Positions 8,017 to 16,490 of a stretch of DNA of 64,000 nucleotides are shown here, piece by piece; positions within the stretch are counted from its first letter, which is position 1, and each line of letters opens with the position of its first letter. The notes beneath the pieces were generated by a model. It was not told the DNA's origin and made no database searches. It worked only from the letters and a program-made list of their open reading frames with translations. The stretch covers positions 1-64,000 of the forward strand of contig USQQ01000005.1 in assembly GCA_900556875.1 (NCBI GenBank). The letters are read 5' to 3'. Source of the stretch: an uncultured Collinsella sp. Its GTDB lineage: Bacteria > Actinomycetota > Coriobacteriia > Coriobacteriales > Coriobacteriaceae. The position numbers and the translations under genes were made by a program.

Positions 8017-9030
8017 CTATCCCCTAAATTCAAAGGTGCTCAGGCCAAACGTCAGCAGATCGCCGTTGCGCAGCGGGCAGCGCGTAATGCGGCGGTTGTT
8101 GACGAGTGTGCCGTTGGTGGAATTGAGGTCCTCGATCGACCAATCCGAGCCCGTAAAGGTGAGCTGGGCGTGACGGCGCGACACGTTGGGGTCGCGCAGG
8201 GCGATGTCCGAAACCGAACGCTCGCGACCGATGGTCACCTGTGCGGAGGTGATGCTATGGCTCTCGCCGCTCACGACGTCGACGAGCTGGGCGAGCGGGC
8301 GCTGCGGGGCGCGAGTGCTCGCCATGTTGGAGGCGATGCCGGCTGCGGCGCCTAGGCCCACGGCGGCACCGGTCGCGGCGGCTCCGCCCATGCCGGCAAG
8401 CGCGTCGCGCGAGACGGTCTGCGGCACCGGGATGGGTGCGGCGGCGGGGTCGGGGACGCTAGGCGCGAAGGGGTCTGCCACGGCAAGCGGGTCGGGAGCG
8501 GCGGCGCGAGGCGTCGACTGCTGCTGGGGCATGGCGGCGGGGCGCTGCTGCTGCGGGGCAGCAAACTGCTGCTGGCCGGCGCGCGGGGCGCTGGCGGCAC
8601 GGCTTGCCGCGGAGTTGTTCTGGCCCAGGCCGTTTTGATAGGCGCGCTCTTCTTCGTACAGGCGGCCGAGCGTGGGGGCATCGACGTTCTCGGCAAAGAC
8701 CGAGAACTTGCCGGCGCGCAGCTGCGGATCGATCATAAAGCGCACGAGGGGCTCGCCGACAAAGACATAGCGGCGCTTTTCGGCCTGCGCTTTCACAAAC
8801 TCGCGGACCTCGCGCGAAAGCTCGGGGTAGAACGGGGCGAGCATGGGATCGTCGTCGGCGGCGATCAGGATGGTATAGAGTGCCGGCGCCGTGTTGACGC
8901 CATTGATCACCAGAGTCTGATCCTCCATGTCGCGAGCGGCCTGCTTGGCAAGCTTCTTAAAGGAGAACGGGGCACGGGTGGCACCGAAGATGCCGGCCAC
9001 GTGGTCCTCGAAGATGTTCAGGAAGTTCAC
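8017..9030 (-). CDS. fhaA: FhaA-like protein: DUF3662 plus FHA domain
   Basis: 337 residues. The first about 120 residues (MNFLNIFEDHVAGIFG, then PFYPELSREVREFVKAQAE and YVFVGEPLVRF) match the N-terminal domain of actinobacterial FhaA (DUF3662). A low-complexity Gln/Ala/Pro linker follows (about 140-240). The C-terminal FHA domain has TIGRERSVSD, SRRHAQL and LNSTNGTLVNN. FhaA proteins bind phosphorylated kinase partners and the lipid II flippase regulator at division sites. The start overlaps the kinase stop (9027-9030). Confidence 0.93.
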   Translation of the reverse strand: MNFLNIFEDHVAGIFGATRAPFSFKKLAKQAARDMEDQTLVINGVNTAPALYTILIAADDDPMLAPFYPELSREVREFVKAQAEKRRYVFVGEPLVRFMIDPQLRAGKFSVFAENVDAPTLGRLYEEERAYQNGLGQNNSAASRAASAPRAGQQQFAAPQQQRPAAMPQQQSTPRAAAPDPLAVADPFAPSVPDPAAAPIPVPQTVSRDALAGMGGAAATGAAVGLGAAAGIASNMASTRAPQRPLAQLVDVVSGESHSITSAQVTIGRERSVSDIALRDPNVSRRHAQLTFTGSDWSIEDLNSTNGTLVNNRRITRCPLRNGDLLTFGLSTFEFRG

Positions 9031-10880
9031 GAAAGATCACTCTCCGTATAGGTTCTTTGGTATCCGAGCAAATATAGGCATATCCCAACGATTATAGAGG
9101 ATAGGGTTCCCGCAACTGCCGCCTTGGCGGCGACCGCGGCTGCAAGGCTGGCAATTTCCATATGGTGTGCAAGACAGGATGCCGCTGCGCAGCCGATGCC
9201 GGTGACAGCGATGGCGGCGATGGCGGCAAGGTTTGAGCCCTGATCGGCACGCTTGGCATGGGCATTGAGCAGCGCAGATGACGCCGCGGCAGTTGTCGCG
9301 ACCAGCGCAAAGGCAGCCCAAAGGAGCGGGTCTTCCAGCGCTGCGGCAACGTTGCCGAGCCCCAGCACGCCTCCGGCTGAAAGCGCGACCGTGGCCAGAC
9401 GGGCAAAAAGCGCGCCCATGCCCGTTGCCGCGGCGGCGCTTGCCGGGCCGAGCCAAAATGACGCGACGCCGGCGGCGACCCCAGCTGCCAGGAAGGTATT
9501 GCCGGTCAGACAGCCAAGCGCGAGTGCACAGGTGAGCGTGGCGCTCGCGGCAGCCTCGGTGCGACCCCAGGCGATCCACCAACCGGACATGGCGGCGGCA
9601 AAGATCACCGCGACGGGCAGCATCGACAGGATGCCCTGTGCCTGCATGGTGGCGTTGGCCATGAGCACCAAAAAGCCCACAGCCGAGATGGCCGAGCCAA
9701 TCTGGGGGGCCAGGCCAGCCGCCGCTCCGATCGCGATGGCCGCAATGACCAGGCCGGGAAGCGCCGCGACCCCGGCCGCTTGCATCAGCAAAAAGCTAAA
9801 GGTTCCGCACACTAGCGCCGAGATAGCGCGCATGGTGTAGTCGCGCGCATGGCTCCAGCGCGTGCCCGCCCAGCCGAGTGCGGGGTCGACCTCTATGGCG
9901 TCGTCCTCATAGTGCGACGGCTCGATATCGTCGGGCTCCTGCTCGTCATCCGAAAGCTCGCCCACCATCTGCTCCAGGCTGCGACGGCCCTCGCGCACGC
10001 TGCCCAAGCCGGCGAGCAGCTGGTCGCAAAATGCCTCGATGCTGTTGGGGCGGTCTTGCGGCATGGGGGAGAGGGCGCTCATGAGCGTAGCCTCGGCTCC
10101 CGGGGGAAAATGCGGGATGAGCTCGCTGGGGTAGGTGGCGCCGCCGATGATGCGGTCGAGCGAGTCGCCGGGCGTGGCCGCCATAAAGGGAGCGCTGCCG
10201 CACAGGCCCTCATAGATAACGCAGGCAAGGGCAAAGACATCGGCGCGCTCGTCGACCGTGCCGGTCTCGATATCGAGCTGCTCGGGCGGCATGTAGCCGA
10301 TGGTGCCGCCGCGTGAGCCGCCAAAGCCACCGGCGGACGACAGCCGCGCCATGCCAAAGTCGGTGAGCTTTACATTGCCCGAGTGGTCGATGAGCACGTT
10401 GGCGGGCTTAATGTCCAGGTGGAGTACGCCATTACTGTGGGCGAAGGTGAGCGCCTGGCCCAGGGCATCGGCAATGGCCGCGGCCTCGTCAAAGGTAAGT
10501 GAGTGGCCGTCCGCGCGGTGCAAAAACTCGGCCAGCGACATGCCATCGACATATTCCATAACCAGGTAGGCATAGGCTGTGTCGTGCGTAAAGTCGATGA
10601 CCTGCACGATGTTGGGATGTTGAAGCATGGCGGCAGTGTGCGCCTCGCGCAGGACATCCATGATGTCGCTAGCGGGCATGCCGGCACCGTTGATAAGGGG
10701 GATGCGTTTAATGGCGACGCGGCGGCGCAGGTGCGTGTCGCGGCAGATCTCGATGGAGCCAAAACCGCCGGTCGCAAGTGTCTCGAGCGGCTGGTACCGC
10801 TTGAGCAGCTCGCGAGAGCTGGTGCCCTCCAAAGGAACGTCCGGCGAGAACCGGGCGGTATGTTGCGAGAAAAGCGGCAT
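9027..10880 (-). CDS. Membrane Ser/Thr protein kinase with polytopic C-terminus
   Basis: 617 residues. The kinase domain (about 28-285) has glycine loop ATGGFGSI, Lys in VAIKRI, catalytic loop HLDIKPANVL, DFG in TDFGMA and YMPPEQ. The HRD arginine is replaced by Leu, making it a non-RD kinase. After an acidic stretch (about 300-335) come many hydrophobic helices (about 345-600), so the C-terminus is a polytopic membrane domain rather than PASTA repeats. It occupies the first position of the operon, where PknA would be expected elsewhere in the actinobacterial cluster. The start at ATG 10880 has AGGG six bases upstream; TTG 10886 is the alternative. Confidence 0.92.
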   Translation of the reverse strand: MPLFSQHTARFSPDVPLEGTSSRELLKRYQPLETLATGGFGSIEICRDTHLRRRVAIKRIPLINGAGMPASDIMDVLREAHTAAMLQHPNIVQVIDFTHDTAYAYLVMEYVDGMSLAEFLHRADGHSLTFDEAAAIADALGQALTFAHSNGVLHLDIKPANVLIDHSGNVKLTDFGMARLSSAGGFGGSRGGTIGYMPPEQLDIETGTVDERADVFALACVIYEGLCGSAPFMAATPGDSLDRIIGGATYPSELIPHFPPGAEATLMSALSPMPQDRPNSIEAFCDQLLAGLGSVREGRRSLEQMVGELSDDEQEPDDIEPSHYEDDAIEVDPALGWAGTRWSHARDYTMRAISALVCGTFSFLLMQAAGVAALPGLVIAAIAIGAAAGLAPQIGSAISAVGFLVLMANATMQAQGILSMLPVAVIFAAAMSGWWIAWGRTEAAASATLTCALALGCLTGNTFLAAGVAAGVASFWLGPASAAAATGMGALFARLATVALSAGGVLGLGNVAAALEDPLLWAAFALVATTAAASSALLNAHAKRADQGSNLAAIAAIAVTGIGCAAASCLAHHMEIASLAAAVAAKAAVAGTLSSIIVGICLYLLGYQRTYTESDLS

Positions 10881-10960
10881 GGCCAACCCTCGTGCGTTTA
10901 AAGTTCGTTTGCGAGCGGCGGGCGCGGGGCCGAGCCGTTCGCGGTGGCATAGATGCTGCT

Positions 10961-10966
10961 AGTGTA
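10961..10966 (-). promoter_or_regulatory. Extended -10 for the kinase/SEDS operon
   Basis: On the minus strand the sequence reads TGCTACACT, an extended -10 (TGn plus TACACT). No good -35 is visible at the usual distance, as is common with extended -10 promoters. It would give a leader of about 75 bases ahead of the first kinase gene. Confidence 0.45.
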
Positions 10967-11039
10967 GCACGCTCGGGCAGATGGCGAGGATAGCGGGATG
11001 CGAGGTGGCCCGATCGATCCGGCCCGTTTCGGCTCGTTT

Positions 11040-11177
11040 GGAAAGCGCATCTCAGTTTTCAGCCAAATTATGGGATGCGCTTTCCAAATGGGGTGGGCTG
11101 CGGAAACTGCATCCCAGAATATTGCCCTGGAACGGGATGCGCTTTCCGAACCGGCGTCCAAAAGGAAACCGCATCCC
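11040..11177. repeat. Array of alternating GGAAANNGCATCCC motifs
   Basis: The 439 bases between the kinase and the LuxR gene hold no gene. Five copies of a 14-base motif alternate in orientation: 11040 (GGAAAGCGCATCTC), 11072 (reverse), 11102, 11134 (reverse) and 11164. Neighbouring copies can pair to form hairpins. The same motif recurs in the element at 33589-33858. Confidence 0.7.
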
Positions 11178-11294
11178 GCTTTGATGTGGGGACTGCGAAC
11201 AAAAGCCGGACCGTGATCTGGCGCGGATTGGAGTTCGCCTGAATCATTGATGCTGGCTGGTGTGAGAACAGAGATAAACGAGCGGCTCGAGCGA

Positions 11295-11300
11295 TATAAT
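11295..11300 (+). promoter_or_regulatory. Consensus -10 box for the LuxR gene
   Basis: A perfect TATAAT lies 20 bases before the chosen start codon. It would give a very short leader containing only GGAGG (11311-11315). The upstream in-frame ATG at 11299 overlaps this box, which argues against that ATG as start. The -35 region (around 11273) is poor. Confidence 0.5.
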
Positions 11301-11319
11301 GACACGCTATGGAGGCCGT

Positions 11320-13455
11320 ATGCTCTTTTCCCGCCGTTCTGCTACATTTGCCTGCGCCATTGCGCTTGTCGTAATGGCGGTCACCCCTTATCACCGGTTT
11401 TCATCTTCAATCGGCCTAGCGTCAGGTGCAATGACCTGGCTCGTTATCCTGGGCGCATGCCTCGCGGCGTTTGTTCATGGTGCTGCGCTATGCAAGGGGG
11501 GAATGAGAAGGCCGAGGCATCTCGGTGCCATCGGTGTTTTCCTTGGTGTTATTGCAACGGTTCCCGAATGGGCCGACCTGGCTTTCTATGCTCGCGGAGA
11601 CTCTATTCCAATCGTGTTTGCACCGATTTGGTTGTTACATGGCGTTTCGTGTGTCTCGTGCTTTGTTGGGTCGCTGCTTCTCTCATATGTTATTTGGGGC
11701 ACGGCGGACTCTCCTTTGACGCAGAGGTCGACACGGACTGACGAAAGGGAAACTCGTCACCCGCAGGACGCGATTTTTACAGAAACAATAGCCGTCATGT
11801 CTTGCCTGCTGTTTTGCTGTCGAGTTTCATGGAGAGTCGTTCCCGAGCCATGGGGGATGCCCCCTGTAACGGCCGCGTCAATTGGCCTTGCGCTTTTAAT
11901 TCCGTTGGTCTATCTCGCATTGACTGTGGCCCCGCCGTTTTGCCGCCCTCGTGCCTTTGGCCATGGGCGGCGCGACGTGTTTGCCTGTTCTGTGCTCGTA
12001 GCAGTTCCTATTGGTCTTATTCCGGCTGTTGAGGCGGCATACTTCGCAAGCGATGCCGTGGTCATTGCATTGCTGGCGATGGGGTCCGTTATCGCTGCTG
12101 CCTTCGTATGCATGTTGCTAAGGGGGAAACGGGACAACAATTCGGATATCGCCTGTGCGTCCGACACATTCGATGCGGGGGTGTTTTCCCCTGCCCTGTC
12201 GCCTAGAGAAGAGCAGTTTGTTCGACTGCTGCTCAAAGGGAAAACGCCGGCGGAAATTGCCAAGGAGACGGATACGAAGCCATCGACGGTGAGAACAACG
12301 CTTCACCGAGCATACGGGAAGGCGTCGGTTGCGGGCTCACGCGAGCTCGTGGCGCTGTTTGCGGGTGAGGGCGAAGCTGTAGAGTCTGAGCTGTCGCAGC
12401 GGCATGCTGACGATATAGTGGCATCAGCTCGAACGCGCCGGCTGTTTCGATACCTGCTCACATTATTCTTTATCCTCCTTGCGGCGGGGCCCTTGGTAAT
12501 GGCGGATAGCGATTGGGGGTCCGGTGTTTCGCGGGCTGTCGCCTTTTCCCTCTTAAGCTACGCATTGGGTCTCGGACTGCTTCTGTCGCTACGCTACGCG
12601 GGTGGAAAAGCGAATCGTGGCGCTGCGCTGGATAGAGCGGGTGAAGCGATTTGGCTCGGAAGCCCGTACGTATGGGCGGTGCTATCTGCTGTGGAATGGT
12701 CTTTTATCTATATCGCGGCATTGATGTGCATACGCGTTCCGTTGATGGCTGTGCCGGTCCTGTTTTGCGGCGTGGCGTCTACGGCTTCGCTCGCTGTTGG
12801 GCTGCGTCCGTTTAAGGTGCATGCCCATGCTCGGGCTATCGTGCCGTTGGTGTCAATGGGCATGGTTGCCTTAATCTATGCGGTCGCTAGGGGGCGAATC
12901 CATGGACTTGCGGTGCTGACGGGGGTGCTGCTCACATATATAGTGATGCGAAGCTGTCCGCAGCGCAAAATGCTTGGGATATGGATGCTTTGCTTCGGGG
13001 CGACGGCTCCTGTTTGGGCTGTCTTGCTCAATATGGTGCAGGATCTGACGGTTTTCGAGCCGTTGTTCCTCGCGTCGTTGTTGGGGCAAAGTTCGGCTGT
13101 CAATGTCGTCGTGGCAACGGTGATTGTTTGCTGGTCTGTGCCCATGTTCGTTACGCACATCGCGCTCGCCCGCTCGGTTGAGGACGAGAAGGCCGTCTTG
13201 GAGTACCGCGCGAACGGGTCCACCGAAACGGCCCGCGTGCGCCAGCTGGCCCTGCTTACGTCGCGCTCCCTTTCTGATGTTCAGTCGCAAATTTTGCTGA
13301 TGACGGCAGAGGGGGCAACGACAAAGGCCATTGCGGAGGATGTCGGTTACGCTGCATCTACGGTGCAAGCGCTGCGGTCTGCATCTTACCGCCAGTTGAA
13401 GATCAAGAATAAGGCGGAGCTAATTTTATTGTTATCGCAGGTAAATAACGTGTAA
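11320..13455 (+). CDS. Duplicated membrane-LuxR transcriptional regulator
   Basis: 711 residues arranged as membrane helices (about 1-270), a LuxR-type HTH (about 290-345: LSPREEQFVRLLLKGKT, then EIAKETDTKPSTVRTTLHRAYGK), a second set of membrane helices (about 375-610) and a second LuxR-type HTH at the C-terminus (about 650-708: SDVQSQILLMTAEGATTKA, then IAEDVGYAASTVQALRSASYRQLKIK). Membrane-LuxR proteins with one HTH are common in Coriobacteriia; this looks like two such units joined. It probably controls the adjacent secreted-protein/ABC genes, which lie 110 bases downstream on the same strand. Start ATG 11320 has GGAGG upstream. Confidence 0.88.
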   Translation: MLFSRRSATFACAIALVVMAVTPYHRFSSSIGLASGAMTWLVILGACLAAFVHGAALCKGGMRRPRHLGAIGVFLGVIATVPEWADLAFYARGDSIPIVFAPIWLLHGVSCVSCFVGSLLLSYVIWGTADSPLTQRSTRTDERETRHPQDAIFTETIAVMSCLLFCCRVSWRVVPEPWGMPPVTAASIGLALLIPLVYLALTVAPPFCRPRAFGHGRRDVFACSVLVAVPIGLIPAVEAAYFASDAVVIALLAMGSVIAAAFVCMLLRGKRDNNSDIACASDTFDAGVFSPALSPREEQFVRLLLKGKTPAEIAKETDTKPSTVRTTLHRAYGKASVAGSRELVALFAGEGEAVESELSQRHADDIVASARTRRLFRYLLTLFFILLAAGPLVMADSDWGSGVSRAVAFSLLSYALGLGLLLSLRYAGGKANRGAALDRAGEAIWLGSPYVWAVLSAVEWSFIYIAALMCIRVPLMAVPVLFCGVASTASLAVGLRPFKVHAHARAIVPLVSMGMVALIYAVARGRIHGLAVLTGVLLTYIVMRSCPQRKMLGIWMLCFGATAPVWAVLLNMVQDLTVFEPLFLASLLGQSSAVNVVVATVIVCWSVPMFVTHIALARSVEDEKAVLEYRANGSTETARVRQLALLTSRSLSDVQSQILLMTAEGATTKAIAEDVGYAASTVQALRSASYRQLKIKNKAELILLLSQVNNV

Positions 13456-13491
13456 ACGCCTGAGCAATCAACTCAATAGCGGGTGTTTACA
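13451..13491. promoter_or_regulatory. Spaced inverted repeat before the secreted-protein gene
   Basis: TGTAAACGCC (13451-13460) and GGTGTTTACA (13482-13491) are inverted copies with one mismatch, separated by 21 bases. The first arm overlaps the stop codon of the regulator. This could be a regulator-binding site or a weak terminator; there is no clean T-tract. Confidence 0.4.
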
Positions 13492-13564
13492 GACATCTTT
13501 CTCTATTCATGCGAAGGTTGCCGTGCGTCGACGCATTGTTAACCGCTTTTGATTGGAGAAGGCC

Positions 13565-14077
13565 ATGATTAAGCCAAGGAGCGCTATTGCTCGAATCGGA
13601 GTCGGCTTGGTGATTGCAGCTGGTCTGTCCCTAGGGGTTCCCGCTGCATCGTTTGCACAAGAGGAGTTTGACACCTCTCAGGTTTCCAGCATTACTCAAA
13701 ACGCCGATACGGGAATTACGACCTGTACGAACAATGCCGATAAGGCATTTAGTTTTCAATGTGCCGGGACGAGTGCAACTGGCTACCGTCAAAAGGATGA
13801 TTCCTCATCGCTCTATCTGGATATCCAGGGCCATACGGGAAATCCGCTTCGGTTATATACAGACGGTGCGTATAACACAAGCGGTAGCGGCAGCATGAAT
13901 TGTACTCAGGGAACGTATCGTTCGAATCACAAGGGACAGTGGGAAATGTATAACCTCGTCCGTGAGAACGGGCGATCTGCGGCGCGACTGACTGCATGGG
14001 CGGAGTCTGGCTACGGCACTGTTATTGGTGTATGGAGCCCCGACTGCGTCGGGCATTTCCACAAGCTTCCCGCATAG
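13565..14077 (+). CDS. Secreted small protein, DUF2712-like
   Basis: 170 residues with a clear signal peptide (basic start, hydrophobic core IGVGLVIAAGLSLGVPA, cleavage after ASFAQ at about 32). The mature part has four Cys (TTCTNN, FQCAG, MNCTQ, PDCVG) that could form two disulfides, KDDSSSLYLDIQG and a C-terminal GVWSPDC. The layout resembles small secreted proteins of the DUF2712 type found beside ABC transporters in Firmicutes; that assignment is from memory and tentative. Its place ahead of an ABC transporter suggests an exported peptide, bacteriocin-like factor or sensed signal. Start ATG 13565 has GGAGAAGG upstream; TTG 13553 is less likely. Confidence 0.75.
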   Translation: MIKPRSAIARIGVGLVIAAGLSLGVPAASFAQEEFDTSQVSSITQNADTGITTCTNNADKAFSFQCAGTSATGYRQKDDSSSLYLDIQGHTGNPLRLYTDGAYNTSGSGSMNCTQGTYRSNHKGQWEMYNLVRENGRSAARLTAWAESGYGTVIGVWSPDCVGHFHKLPA

Positions 14078-14092
14078 TTGTTTGAAATGGCT

Positions 14093-14119
14093 CCCTTCCG
14101 GCTTTCTGGGTCGGAAGGG
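14093..14119 (+). promoter_or_regulatory. Hairpin covering the permease ribosome-binding region
   Basis: An 8-bp stem CCCTTCCG (14093-14100) / CGGAAGGG (14112-14119) lies between the secreted-protein gene and the first permease. Its 3' side runs into the GGGAGGAGG ribosome site of the permease. It could lower transporter expression relative to the secreted protein. Confidence 0.5.
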
Positions 14120-14131
14120 GGAGGAGGACGT

Positions 14132-15013
14132 ATGAACCAAAAGCTCGCAAGATACGAACTGTCGAAAACGATTAGACGTCCAGCTTTTATCCTTGCTCTC
14201 TTGATTGCGGTCGCAGTTGCAATAGCTGCCGCGCTGGAGCCGTGGGCAAATTTGGAAAAAGAGCGCCACAACCTTCTTTCTTTTGGTTACGGCGTTGGCG
14301 TGCAAGCCGAAAATTATCTCGGTCAAACACGTGAAAGCAGCTTCGGTAACTGGATTGTTGTGAGCGCGAACGCGCCACTGTCTGCGTCGGTGTTTTTCTA
14401 TGTACTGCCCCTGCTTGCAATGTTGGCTGGATCTTGGTCGTGTCTCTTTGAGCGTTTGAGTGGTTATGACATGCAGATATGCACGCGCGTTTCCAGAAAG
14501 GCGTACGTGAACGTAAAGATGCTGTCTGCTTTCCTCTCCGCGTTTACAGTGACTGCCATTCCTCTGCTCGTCAATTTCCTGATCGTCTCGATGCTTTTTC
14601 CTGCGTATCTTCCTCGGGTCGATGAGTCGACTTACGTAGGACTTTACCTGCATAGCTACTTCTCCGGTCTATTTTATTCGCATCCTTTGTCATATGTGCT
14701 CGCATACACGCTGTTCGATGCTGTCACGCTCGGGACTTTATCCATGGCTGTAACTGGCTTCTCAATTTTGTTTCGTAGCAGAATCAAAGCGATAATTGTC
14801 CCGTATCTGCTAATGGTTGCGTGGCATTTTGCAAATGGCTGGATCTTCGGCGTAATGGCTTGTGTGGGGTTTAACTGCAATATCCTCAACAGCATCAGGT
14901 CGGAATCGCTGAATAACTGGCCAGACATTCGAGCCGGTTTTGCGGAAATCATATTATTGACCCTTGCTTCGTTGGCTTTTTCTGGGGCGTGGAAAAGACG
15001 CGAGGTGGTCTGA
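14132..15013 (+). CDS. ABC transporter permease, first subunit
   Basis: 293 residues, starting MNQKLARYELSKTIRRPAFI and carrying about six hydrophobic helices, including an N-terminal one (ILALLIAVAVAIAAAL) followed by a large outward loop. This is the ABC-2-type layout seen in lantibiotic-immunity and peptide exporters. The start at 14132 is chosen because GGAGGAGG precedes it; the longer frame from 14078 lacks a ribosome site. The stop overlaps the next permease start (TGATG at 15011-15015). Confidence 0.82.
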   Translation: MNQKLARYELSKTIRRPAFILALLIAVAVAIAAALEPWANLEKERHNLLSFGYGVGVQAENYLGQTRESSFGNWIVVSANAPLSASVFFYVLPLLAMLAGSWSCLFERLSGYDMQICTRVSRKAYVNVKMLSAFLSAFTVTAIPLLVNFLIVSMLFPAYLPRVDESTYVGLYLHSYFSGLFYSHPLSYVLAYTLFDAVTLGTLSMAVTGFSILFRSRIKAIIVPYLLMVAWHFANGWIFGVMACVGFNCNILNSIRSESLNNWPDIRAGFAEIILLTLASLAFSGAWKRREVV

Positions 15014-15849
15014 TGCTGTTTAGGCTGGTCGCCGCGGACCTGAGGACCGTTTTGAAGAAGAACATCATCACTTTTATTGCAATTGCGGCAGTGACCGTTG
15101 CGAACTTGGTGTACGCCTACGGATTGTCTTCTGTGTATGGGGTTAGAACGGATACCTTGGGGTTTGCGGATAATCTTGCGCTCGTGTTTGCCGGATCTGC
15201 TCCGTTTGAGCCTAGGCCCGGGGTCATGTTTGTGCCTCCGCTAGGATGGCTATTTCTCATTCTGCTTATTCTCTATACAACACTCGACTATCCGACCGAA
15301 TCGTTGCACGGGTTTGGTTTGCAAGCGCTTGTTCGATGCCGGGCAAGAACCCTTTGGTGGGTCTCGCGTTTTATCTTGGTGGCGGCAGTAACGGCATTTT
15401 CACTGCTCGTGGTGGTTTGCTCTGTTGTGATTTGGAGCTTGGTGGTGAGCTCCTCGTTCAGCGCGGTCATTCATGGTGAGTCGCTTCAACTGGCTAATTT
15501 GGCGCCGTGGTTTCTCAAAGCTGCCGAGGCAGATGCGCTGCCGTTTTTCATAGGTCTCTTATTTGCTTTTGAGGCGCTTGCGTTTGCGCAGGCAGCGGTT
15601 GGGTTTGTGCTTGGGTCGTCAGTCTCGTTTGTGGTTTTAATGAGCTACCTGATCTGCTCGGCATATGCACGACATTGGGCGCTATTGGGTAACGCCTTGA
15701 TGCTGTTGCGCTGGGGTGGAATTGTCAAAGAGGGAATCGCGGCGGGCTCGAGTGTCTTGTCATCAATTGGGCTTATGTCGTTATGCCTATCGTTGGGTGG
15801 ACTGTGGTTTCGAAGGGCCGACCTTATAGAAAAGGGGGACAAGATATGA
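15013..15849 (+). CDS. ABC transporter permease, second subunit
   Basis: 278 residues with about six membrane helices (for example NIITFIAIAAVTVANLVYAYG near the N-terminus and MSLCLSLGGLWF at the end). It has the same overall plan as the preceding permease and is translationally coupled to it and to the ATPase (ATGA overlap at 15846-15849). The two permeases probably form a heterodimer with two copies of the ATPase. Confidence 0.8.
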   Translation: MLFRLVAADLRTVLKKNIITFIAIAAVTVANLVYAYGLSSVYGVRTDTLGFADNLALVFAGSAPFEPRPGVMFVPPLGWLFLILLILYTTLDYPTESLHGFGLQALVRCRARTLWWVSRFILVAAVTAFSLLVVVCSVVIWSLVVSSSFSAVIHGESLQLANLAPWFLKAAEADALPFFIGLLFAFEALAFAQAAVGFVLGSSVSFVVLMSYLICSAYARHWALLGNALMLLRWGGIVKEGIAAGSSVLSSIGLMSLCLSLGGLWFRRADLIEKGDKI

Positions 15850-16490
15850 GTGTGATCGTAAGGGGCGTATCGAAGCGCATGGGTAAAAACGATGTCCTGC
15901 GCAACGTGTCCATCGAGGTTGACCCTGGGACTGTGGTCGGGCTTCAGGGGATAAACGGTTCGGGTAAGACCATGCTCATGCGAGCGGTTTGCGGGTTGAT
16001 CAAGCCTACCGAAGGCGAAATCTCTATCGATGGCCAAAGGCTTGGGGCGGACATCTCGTTCCCGCCGAGTCTGGGGATGTTGATCGAGGCGCCTTCCTTT
16101 TTGGGATATCTGTCTGGCTACGACAATCTGAAGCTCATCGCTCAGATCAAGGGCGTTGCCACCCCCGAGGACATTCGCTCTGCCCTGCGGCTCGTGGGGC
16201 TCGATGCAGACGAAAAAAAGAAGTTCCGAGCATACTCGCTTGGGATGAAGCAGCGTCTGGGGATAGCTGCGGCAATTATGGAGAAGCCGAAGCTGCTTGT
16301 TCTCGATGAGCCAACGAATGCCCTCGACGAAGCGGGCGTTGAAATGCTCAAGCGCGTTGTGGCGATGGCGGCATCAACGGGTCGTGAGGTCCTTCTGTCC
16401 AGCCATGACGGAGAGGTGCTCGAGGAACTGGCCGATCGGGTTTACTGCATGCGCGACGGTGCCGTTGTGAAAGTTCGGGAAAGGTCGTGA
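15846..16490 (+). CDS. ABC transporter ATP-binding protein
   Basis: 214 residues, the ATPase for the two preceding permeases. Walker A is GINGSGKT (about 36-43), the signature is YSLGMKQRLG, Walker B is LLVLDEPTNALDE and the H-loop is LLSSHD. The start overlaps the upstream stop. The signature and length are typical of ABC-2 systems for peptide export or self-protection. Confidence 0.93.
   Translation: MSVIVRGVSKRMGKNDVLRNVSIEVDPGTVVGLQGINGSGKTMLMRAVCGLIKPTEGEISIDGQRLGADISFPPSLGMLIEAPSFLGYLSGYDNLKLIAQIKGVATPEDIRSALRLVGLDADEKKKFRAYSLGMKQRLGIAAAIMEKPKLLVLDEPTNALDEAGVEMLKRVVAMAASTGREVLLSSHDGEVLEELADRVYCMRDGAVVKVRERS

Noticed and set aside
11040..11177. CRISPR array
   Set aside because: Repeats alternate in orientation and are only 14 bases long; spacers are irregular and no cas gene is near.
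10898..11305. Frames of 67-135 codons in the repeat array
   Set aside because: They translate the GGAAA-type repeats in both directions and lack ribosome sites.
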